A stretch of DNA of 64,000 nucleotides from Marmoricola sp. Leaf446 (GTDB lineage: Bacteria; Actinomycetota; Actinomycetes; Propionibacteriales; Nocardioidaceae). The notes under the pieces are model-generated. The model worked only from the letters and a program-made list of their open reading frames with translations. It was not told where the DNA came from and did not search any database. Of this stretch, positions 58,104 through 64,000 are shown in pieces (the first letter of the stretch is position 1; each line of letters begins with the position of its first letter). The stretch spans positions 72,759 to 136,758 of the forward strand of contig NZ_LMRF01000003.1 in assembly GCF_001424755.1 (NCBI RefSeq). Direction: 5' to 3'. Made by a program: the position numbers and the translations under genes.

Positions 58104-58177
58104 TAGCGGGGGCAGGATTTGAACCTGCGACCTCTGGGTTATGAGCCCAGCGAGCTACCGAGCTGCTCCACCCCGCG
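58104..58177 (-). tRNA. Initiator tRNA-fMet (CAT anticodon)
   Basis: 74-nt cloverleaf. On the minus strand it begins CGCGGGGTGGAGCAGC, with anticodon arm CTGGG-CTCATAA-CCCAG (three consecutive G-C pairs, the initiator hallmark) and T arm GCAGGTTCAAATCCTGC. C1 cannot pair normally with position 72 (U), another initiator feature. The CCA end is not encoded. Confidence 0.95.
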
Positions 58178-58263
58178 TCGGCTCGTAGAACACTACTGCC
58201 GTCCCGGGGTGGGGCCAAATCGAGGGCCCCGGTCGCGCCGTGACGGTGGTCACGCCGCCTGCG

Positions 58264-58902
58264 TCACCCGATGAACAGCACCACGAGCAGCACCAGCAGG
58301 GCCAGGGCCAGCAGCGGGGCCAGCACCGCGATGGCGACGCCCTGGGCGACCGAGGCGCCGAGGGCGGTGCGGTCGCGCCCGGCGGGGGCGTCGAGCAGGG
58401 CGGTCGGCTCGTCGGGGGTCTCGCCGTCCTCGTTCCGGCCGGTCCCGCGGTCGCGGTGGTCGCCCTCGCTGCCGTCGGCGTTCTCGGTAGTCTCGCGCTC
58501 GGCGGGCTCGCGGTCGGCGGCCGCGGGTCGGGACGGCCGGGCGGGCCGCTCCCGGGGCGCGTCGTCGCGGTCGAGCTCGACGGAGACGGTCTCCTCGCCC
58601 TGGGGGTCGAGGCCGGGCCTGGGACGTGCGTCGCGCCAGGGCATCCGCACGGGCACGACGGGCTCGAGCTCGACGACCTCCACCACGAGGTCGCCGGGCG
58701 GCCCGCCGGACGCGGCCGGAGCGCCGTACCCCTCGAAGACGTGGCGGCCGACCGCGCTGACCTCGCCCACCGCCTGGCCGGTCACGTGGTCGACGACGGT
58801 CGCGCCGGCCTCGAGGTCGTCGCGGTAGAAGAAGTGCGTCTGGTGGATGTCGTGACCCCGGCGCGGCGGACGCGCCGGGCGCGGGGCGGTGGTCTCGTCC
58901 AC
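58264..58902 (-). CDS. Hypothetical protein with a C-terminal membrane helix
   Basis: 212 residues. The N-terminal part (HQTHFFYRDDLEAGATVVDHVTGQAVGEVSAVGRHVFEGYG) suggests a small compact domain, followed by a long acidic, low-complexity linker (about 105-175) and one C-terminal membrane helix (AVAIAVLAPLLALALLVLLVVLF). This tail-anchored arrangement is unusual. Not recognised as a known family; the GTG at 58902 has a GGAGAGGAG site. It is next to the adenylate cyclase but on the opposite strand. Confidence 0.6.
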   Translation of the reverse strand: MDETTAPRPARPPRRGHDIHQTHFFYRDDLEAGATVVDHVTGQAVGEVSAVGRHVFEGYGAPAASGGPPGDLVVEVVELEPVVPVRMPWRDARPRPGLDPQGEETVSVELDRDDAPRERPARPSRPAAADREPAERETTENADGSEGDHRDRGTGRNEDGETPDEPTALLDAPAGRDRTALGASVAQGVAIAVLAPLLALALLVLLVVLFIG

Positions 58903-59057
58903 GGGCTCTCCTCTCCGGGTCGGGTCCCCCCAGGGTGCCCCACCGGCCCTGGTCTGCGCGATCCCCGCCACATCCGCCCCGCGGCCCGCCCGCGCGGCCT
59001 AGGCTGTCCCGCGCCGCGCCGCGGCAGGCGTGCGACGACCTGGAAGGAGCCGGACCC

Positions 59058-60599
59058 GTGAGTGCCTCCACCTCGGGCTACGGCTCGGTGCTCCTGGGCA
59101 CGCCGGGCCAGAGCCGCCGCCGGCTGCGCGTGCGGGTGCAGGTGCTGCTGACCGTGCTGCTCGTGAGCACCAACGTGATCGGCGCCGGCATCGTGTTCGT
59201 CCTGTCCGCGCTCGTCATCCCCAGCCCTGCGGCCAACCGCGGCACCGTGCTGTCGTTGGCGATCGGGGTGCCGGTCTACGTCGGAGTCGCGGTCGTCGTG
59301 GGAGCCGCCTGGGGCACCGCCGGTGCGCTGCGGTCGCTGCGCTGGGCCACCCGCGAGGACGAGCCGACGGAGGAGCAGCGCGTCGAGGCGCTCGGGGTCC
59401 CGTGGTTCCTGACCAAGGTGCAGGCCACGCTGTGGGCCGGCGCCACGGTGCTCTTCACCGCGCTCGCGGTCGTCGTCCAGCCCGAGCGCGCACTCACCAC
59501 GGCCTTCACCGTCGGCATCGCCTCGGCGGTGGTCACGACCATCGCCTACCTGTTCTCGGAGTTCGCGCTGCGCCCGATCGCGGCCCGCGCGTTGTCCGGC
59601 GAGGAACGGATCAAGGTGCGGCGGGTCGGCGTACGACGTCGGATGCTGCTGTTCTGGGGCCTGGGCACCGGCGCCCCCGTGGTCGGCCTGGTATCGGTGG
59701 CCATCTTCACGCTCACCCTGCGCGAGGGCGAGGTGACGCTCAACCGGCTGGCCGTGGTCATCCTCGCGCTCGGCGGGGTCGTGCTCGTCTTCGGCGCCCT
59801 CGTGACCTGGCTCAACGCCCGCGCCGTCGTCGCCCCGATCCTCTCGGTCCGCAACGCCATGGAACGCGTCGAGGACGGCCTGCTCGACACCGAGGTCGAG
59901 GTGTACGACGGCACCGAGCTCGGCCAGCTGCAGGCGGGCTTCAACCAGATGGTGAGCGGGCTGCGCGACCGGGAGCACCTGCGCGACCTGTTCGGCCGCC
60001 ACGTCGGCCGCGACGTCGCCGAGGCCGCGTCGCGGGGCGAGGTCGAGCTGGGCGGTGAGACCCGGGAGGTCTCGGTGCTCTTCGTCGACGTCGTCGGCTC
60101 CACCACCCTGGCGACCGAGCGCGACCCGGTCGAGGTCGTCGAGCTGCTCAACCGCTTCTTCGCGGTCGTGGTCGAGGAGGTCGACCGGCGCGGCGGGTTC
60201 GTCAACAAGTTCATCGGCGACGCCGCGCTCGCCGTCTTCGGCGCCCCCGTCGAGCTCGACGACCACGCCGGCCAGGCCCTGGCCGCGGGCCGCGCCATGG
60301 CCGCCCGGCTGGCCGAGGAGGTGCCCGACCTCGCCGCGGGCATCGGCGTCTCCACCGGCGAGGCGGTCGCGGGCAACGTGGGCGACGAGAGCCGCTTCGA
60401 GTACACCGTCATCGGCGACGCCGTGAACGCAGCCGCCCGCCTCACCGAGCTCGCCAAGGACGTCGACGGCAAGCTGCTCGCGGCCATGGCCTCGGTCGAG
60501 CGCGCGGACGACGACGAGGCCCGCCACTGGCGCGAGCACGACACCGTCACCCTGCGCGGCCGCTCCACCGAGACCACCTGCGCCGTCCCGGTCGCGTAG
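59058..60599 (+). CDS. Membrane adenylate cyclase, HAMP plus class III catalytic domain
   Basis: 513 residues: six membrane helices (about residues 25-250), a HAMP linker (VVAPILSVRNAMERVEDGLLDTEVEVYDG) and a C-terminal class III cyclase domain (about 340-500). The full catalytic set is present: metal Asp D344 and D388, adenine-specifying K384 and D454, transition-state N457 and R461 (N-x3-R). That set predicts adenylate rather than guanylate cyclase activity. The six-helix HAMP layout matches mycobacterial cyclases such as Rv3645. GTG at 59058 with an AAGGAG site. Confidence 0.93.
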   Translation: MSASTSGYGSVLLGTPGQSRRRLRVRVQVLLTVLLVSTNVIGAGIVFVLSALVIPSPAANRGTVLSLAIGVPVYVGVAVVVGAAWGTAGALRSLRWATREDEPTEEQRVEALGVPWFLTKVQATLWAGATVLFTALAVVVQPERALTTAFTVGIASAVVTTIAYLFSEFALRPIAARALSGEERIKVRRVGVRRRMLLFWGLGTGAPVVGLVSVAIFTLTLREGEVTLNRLAVVILALGGVVLVFGALVTWLNARAVVAPILSVRNAMERVEDGLLDTEVEVYDGTELGQLQAGFNQMVSGLRDREHLRDLFGRHVGRDVAEAASRGEVELGGETREVSVLFVDVVGSTTLATERDPVEVVELLNRFFAVVVEEVDRRGGFVNKFIGDAALAVFGAPVELDDHAGQALAAGRAMAARLAEEVPDLAAGIGVSTGEAVAGNVGDESRFEYTVIGDAVNAAARLTELAKDVDGKLLAAMASVERADDDEARHWREHDTVTLRGRSTETTCAVPVA

Positions 60600-60617
60600 G
60601 GGTCGGGTCGGGTCGCC

Positions 60618-60685
60618 GTTCGTCTGGCGCTGTTCGTCTGGCGCTGTTCGTCTGGCGTCGGTTGTCTGGCGTCGGTCGTTTGACG
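60618..60685. repeat. Degenerate 14-bp tandem repeat
   Basis: GTTCGTCTGGCGCT occurs twice exactly (60618, 60632), then as GTTCGTCTGGCGTCG (60646), GTTGTCTGGCGTCG (60661) and a diverged GTCGTTTGACG (60675). It sits just after the cyclase stop. There is no spacer structure, so it is not a CRISPR; it may be a remnant or binding array. Confidence 0.7.
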
Positions 60686-60784
60686 CCCTAGGGGAGTCGA
60701 CGCGGTCCGCGGAGCGGCGTACGGACAACTCGGACACGGGGTGCACCGAAACTGCCCGTCGGCGTCCGGTTCGTCCCGATCAGT

Positions 60785-60820
60785 CGGGCAGTTTCACCGG
60801 TTGGCCGGTGAAACTGCCCG
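60785..60820. terminator. Hairpin downstream of the UPF0182 gene
   Basis: Perfect 16-bp arms (CGGGCAGTTTCACCGG, 60785-60800, and CCGGTGAAACTGCCCG, 60805-60820) with a TTGG loop, 9 nt beyond the UPF0182 stop in its direction. A partial copy of one arm (CGAAACTGCCCG) lies near 60748-60759. Confidence 0.8.
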
Positions 60821-60829
60821 CCCAACCAC

Positions 60830-63805
60830 CTACCCCTGCGAGCTCAACGCCCGCTCGACGAGCGCCTTGGCCTCGTCGACGGCGGCGGCGTAGCCCTGGA
60901 GGTCGCCGTCGGCCAGTGCGCGGTCGGCCTCGGCGAACTTGGCGTCGGCCTGCTGGAGCAGCTCGAGCGCACCCTGCGGGAGCGGGTCGCCCGTGCCGCC
61001 CACGTCACCCGAGCCGCCCGAGTCGCCCTCGTCGGGCGTCGGGTCGGGGGTGTCGGTACCGGTGCCGGCGCCGCTCTCGATGACGTTCTCGAGGGCCTCC
61101 GAGAGCGTGGCGCCGATGCCGACCTCCTCGCCGAACGACGCGACCACGAACCGCAGCAGCGGGTAGGTGCCGTCGCCGCCGGTGCGCTCGGTGTAGAGCG
61201 GCTGCACGTAGAGCAGGCCGCCGCCGACCGGGAGCGTCAGCAGGTTGCCGTACTGCACGTTGGCATCGGCCTGGATGAACGGCCGCAGGGCCGCCGCCAC
61301 CTTGGTGTCGTTGCTGAAGTTGTTGGCGATCTGCTGCGGACCGGGCACCTGGGTGCCGGGCAGCCGCAGGATCTGGAACTTGCCGTAGGTCTCGGGGTCC
61401 GAGGCGTCGGCGCCGACCGCCATGAACGACGCGAGGTTCTGCCGGTTGCGCGGCACGTAGGTCGAGGTCAGCGAGAACACCGGGTCGTCGGCGCCGGGGG
61501 CCGCCACCGAGAGGCGGTACGCCGGCTGCTTGCGCGAGGAGCGCGAGTCCACCGGGTCGGTGGGGACGACCCACTCGTCGCTGCCCTCGTAGAAGGTGCG
61601 GGGCTCGAGCACGTGGTAGCGGGCGAGCATCTCGCGCTGCACCTTGAACAGGTCCTCGGGGTAGCGCATGTGGTCGAGCACCTCCTCGGGGATGTCCGAC
61701 TTGGGCTTCACGACGCCGGGGAAGGCCTTCTCCCACGTCTGGAGGACCGGGTCGCTCTCGTCCCACTCGTAGAGGGTGACGGTGCCGTCGTAGGCGTCCA
61801 CGGTGGCCTTGACCGCGTTGCGCATGTAGTTGACCTGGTCGGTCGGCAGCGTGGCGTACGCCGAGCGCGGGTTGATCGCGTCGGAGGTCATCTCCTCCAA
61901 CGAGCGCTTCTGCGCCTGCGGGAACTTGTCGCTGGTGGTGTAGCCGTCGAGCAGCCAGACCATCTTGCCGTCGACGACCGCGGGGAGCGCGTCACGGTCG
62001 ACGGTCAGCCACGGGGCGACCTTCTGGACGCGCTCGCGGGGCGAGCGGTCGTAGAGGATCTTGCTGTTCTCGTTGACCCGGCCCGAGAGCAGGATGTTGG
62101 CGTCGCCGAACTTGGTGGCGTAGAGCAGCTTGTTGAACACGTTGCCGACCGCGACGCCGTCCTTGCCGGCGTACGTCGTGGACGTGGAGCCGCTCGGGGA
62201 GTCGCCGTCGCTGGTCGGCACGTCGAGCTCGACGTCGTTGCCGCCGGAGCGCTTGCCGACGATGGAGTAGGTCGGGCTCTGCTCGCCGAAGTAGATCTGG
62301 GCGCGGTACTGCCCGTCGGGCTGCGACTCGCTGATGGCCCCGTTGGGAGGGAGGTTCTCCTCGGCCCAGACCGGCTCCCCGCCGGTCGCCGCGGGCTCGT
62401 CCTCGGCGTTGCGCTGGTTGCCGAAGGCGCCGATCAGGCCGTAGCCGTGGGTGTAGACGGTCTTCTCGTTGGACCAGTTCTTCTGGCTCTCCGGGATGCC
62501 GGCGAGGTTCATCTCGCGGGCCGCGACCACCACGTCGCGGGTGGTGCCGTCGATGTCGTAGCGGTCGACGTCGAGCACGTCGGGGACGCTGTAGTAGCCG
62601 CGCACCTGCTGCAGCTGCTCGAAGGTGTCGGAGACCAGCTGCGGGTCGACGAGCCGCACACCCTCGGTGGTGGCGGCGCTGTCGGCCAGCTCGGACTGCG
62701 AGAGCTCGGTCGAGGCGGCGTACGACGTGGAACGGCTGTCGTCGATCCCGAAGGCGTTGCGGGTGGCCTGGATGTTGGCCCCGATGTACGTCGACTCGCG
62801 GTCGGCCTCGTTGGGCTTGACCTGGAACCGCTGCATCAGCCCGGGCCACACGCCCCCGAGGAGGACGGCCGAGATGGCGAACAGCGCCAGGCCCACGCCG
62901 GGCAGCAGCCAGGTGCGCCGCACGATGTTGGCGAAGAACAGCAGCGCGCAGATCACGGCGATGAAGATCAGGATGGTCTTGCCCGGCAGCACCGCGTTGT
63001 CGCGGGTGTAGGTCATGCCGGTGACCAGGCCGCCGTTCTGCGAGGTCAGGTCGAAGCGGTCCAGCCAGTAGTCGACGCCCTTGAGCAGCAGGAAGGTGCC
63101 GAACAGCGCGGAGAGCTGGCCGACGGCCGCGCCGGAGAACCGGTCGCTGGCCGACTGCAGCCGGATGCCGCCGTAGAGGTAGTGGACGACGGCCGCGAGG
63201 GCCAGTGCGGTGAACACGACCGTCATGGAGAAGTCGACGAGGAAGTGCAGCCACGGGAGGTCGAAGACGAAGAAGCCGATGTCGCGGCGGAAGTAGGGGT
63301 CGTTGCGACCGAAGTCCTCGCCGTTGCGCCACAGCAGGAAGGTGCGCCACCGCCCGGTGGCCGAGGTGCCCGCGAAGACGCCGAAGACGAGCGAGACCAC
63401 GACCAGCAGCAGCCGGCGCATCGGGGTCACGACCTCGCGGTAGCGCTCGAGGTTGGCCTGCTCGGGCGAGTGCGGCCGGAACATCGGGCGCATCCGGTAG
63501 GCCAGCCACAGGTTGACGCCGACCACGACCGCCATCAGCCCGCCGAAGGCCAGGAACAGGCCCACGCGGGTCCAGATCAGGGTGCTGAAGACGCTGCCGT
63601 AGCCGAGGCTGTCGAACCACAGCCGGTCGGTCCAGATGCCCGAGAAGAGCGAGAAGCCGAGCACCACGGCGCCGACCACGATGATCGCCATGAGCAGCGG
63701 CCGGGGACGGCGCGACGCTCGGGCGGGCCCCCGGGGCGGCGGCGCGCCCCCGGATCCGTCCCCACCGGGGGCACCGGCGGGCTGGGCGGCGAAGAAGTCA
63801 CTCAT
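60830..63805 (-). CDS. UPF0182 family membrane protein
   Basis: 991 residues. About seven membrane helices in the first third, then a very large extracytoplasmic region, an acidic Asp/Gly/Pro-rich linker (TDTPDPTPDEGDSGGSGD) and a helical C-terminal segment. UPF0182 proteins are conserved actinobacterial cell-envelope proteins of unknown function. Its ATG overlaps the stop of the upstream gene by 1 nt, so they are co-transcribed. Confidence 0.93.
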   Translation of the reverse strand: MSDFFAAQPAGAPGGDGSGGAPPPRGPARASRRPRPLLMAIIVVGAVVLGFSLFSGIWTDRLWFDSLGYGSVFSTLIWTRVGLFLAFGGLMAVVVGVNLWLAYRMRPMFRPHSPEQANLERYREVVTPMRRLLLVVVSLVFGVFAGTSATGRWRTFLLWRNGEDFGRNDPYFRRDIGFFVFDLPWLHFLVDFSMTVVFTALALAAVVHYLYGGIRLQSASDRFSGAAVGQLSALFGTFLLLKGVDYWLDRFDLTSQNGGLVTGMTYTRDNAVLPGKTILIFIAVICALLFFANIVRRTWLLPGVGLALFAISAVLLGGVWPGLMQRFQVKPNEADRESTYIGANIQATRNAFGIDDSRSTSYAASTELSQSELADSAATTEGVRLVDPQLVSDTFEQLQQVRGYYSVPDVLDVDRYDIDGTTRDVVVAAREMNLAGIPESQKNWSNEKTVYTHGYGLIGAFGNQRNAEDEPAATGGEPVWAEENLPPNGAISESQPDGQYRAQIYFGEQSPTYSIVGKRSGGNDVELDVPTSDGDSPSGSTSTTYAGKDGVAVGNVFNKLLYATKFGDANILLSGRVNENSKILYDRSPRERVQKVAPWLTVDRDALPAVVDGKMVWLLDGYTTSDKFPQAQKRSLEEMTSDAINPRSAYATLPTDQVNYMRNAVKATVDAYDGTVTLYEWDESDPVLQTWEKAFPGVVKPKSDIPEEVLDHMRYPEDLFKVQREMLARYHVLEPRTFYEGSDEWVVPTDPVDSRSSRKQPAYRLSVAAPGADDPVFSLTSTYVPRNRQNLASFMAVGADASDPETYGKFQILRLPGTQVPGPQQIANNFSNDTKVAAALRPFIQADANVQYGNLLTLPVGGGLLYVQPLYTERTGGDGTYPLLRFVVASFGEEVGIGATLSEALENVIESGAGTGTDTPDPTPDEGDSGGSGDVGGTGDPLPQGALELLQQADAKFAEADRALADGDLQGYAAAVDEAKALVERALSSQG

Positions 63806-64000
63806 CAGGGGTGGGGGTCTCCGTCGGAGGTGGGGGCGGGGCTGGGGTCGGGGTCAGGACCGAGGTCGGGCCCGAGGTCGTCGTCATCGTCCGAGGCGGG
63901 CTCGAGCGTGGTGTGCAGCAACTGTAGGAGGCCGGGCACAAGGTCCGGGCCGGTCAGCACGAGGTCGTCCTCGTCGTGCGCGCGCTGCCGCACCGCGCAC
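63805..64000 (-). CDS. Partial gene, probable PPA1309-family protein (3' end)
   Basis: Only the C-terminal 64 or so residues are in the window; the frame stays open to the right edge. The visible MRQRAHDEDDLVLTGPDLVPGLLQLLHTTLE stretch resembles the C-terminus of PPA1309-family proteins that lie upstream of UPF0182 in Propionibacteriales, followed by an Asp/Pro-rich tail. Family assignment is from memory of this neighbourhood and is tentative. The Met at 63993 is probably internal. Confidence 0.5.
   Translation of the reverse strand, partial: CAVRQRAHDEDDLVLTGPDLVPGLLQLLHTTLEPASDDDDDLGPDLGPDPDPSPAPTSDGDPHP

Noticed and set aside
60618-60685. Possible CRISPR array
   Set aside because: Units are directly contiguous and diverge progressively, with no unique spacers and no cas genes.

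Overview
The window is typical high-GC actinobacterial chromosome. It has many GTG starts, 4-nt ATGA/GTGA gene overlaps, a mycothiol-dependent detoxification gene (mca), a furA-katG pair and an AmaP/Asp23 locus. Gene content points to a Propionibacteriales/Nocardioidaceae-type organism such as Nocardioides; this is inferred from gene families, not from a marker search. No rRNA, CRISPR, transposase or phage gene was seen. The only tRNA is an initiator tRNA-fMet near 58.1 kb.

Layout. 0-5.5 kb: aminotransferase-V protein, katG-furA oxidative-stress operon, rmuC. 5.5-10.7 kb: DUF6542, YciO, ispH, xseA-xseB, DUF4245, glpX. 10.7-24.4 kb: accessory insert with a PfkB kinase, two alpha/beta hydrolases, a LacI-controlled oligosaccharide locus (UgpC/MsmK-type ATPase, GH-J glycosidase, LacI, binding protein, two permeases, GH36 alpha-galactosidase), an orphan AbiEi/DUF559-like gene bracketed by a repeated motif, and a spermidine-synthase-like gene. 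24.4-29.9 kb: fumC, a lytic transglycosylase, phoH, a cis-prenyltransferase, hemolysin III. 29.9-35.8 kb: nhaA, csbD and a compact Asp23/AmaP envelope-stress cluster that includes a tiny J-domain-like protein and an ECF-type sigma factor. 35.8-39.4 kb: thioredoxin, methyltransferase, PepSY membrane protein and neighbours. 39.5-47.8 kb: mca, DUF4307, greA, then the overlapping operon metB-DUF202-glmL-(AI-2E)-ilvA, and msrA. 47.8-64 kb: sulfotransferase, spermidine-synthase-like, VOC, yceI, two SDRs, a CBS-DUF309 fusion, fhs, an aldo/keto reductase, a PD40 beta-propeller protein, tRNA-fMet, a HAMP adenylate cyclase, UPF0182 and the 3' end of a probable PPA1309-family gene.

From DUF6542 (5.5 kb) to metB (47 kb) the conserved genes follow the order of the Mycobacterium tuberculosis Rv1111c-Rv1079 neighbourhood as I remember it (DUF6542, ispH, xseA, xseB, DUF4245, glpX, fum, phoH, cis-prenyltransferase, hemolysin III, small membrane protein, mca, DUF4307, greA, metB). 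The sugar island sits between glpX and fumC, and the nhaA/Asp23/sigma block between hemolysin III and mca, so both look like lineage-specific insertions into an old backbone.

The sugar island reads as one pathway: LacI controls import by a carbohydrate ABC system, and the alpha-galactosidase and GH-J enzyme would cleave galactosyl-sucrose sugars (raffinose family), with the upstream PfkB kinase a possible fructokinase. Long perfect hairpins lie at most convergent gene ends, and one lies between the binding protein and its permease.
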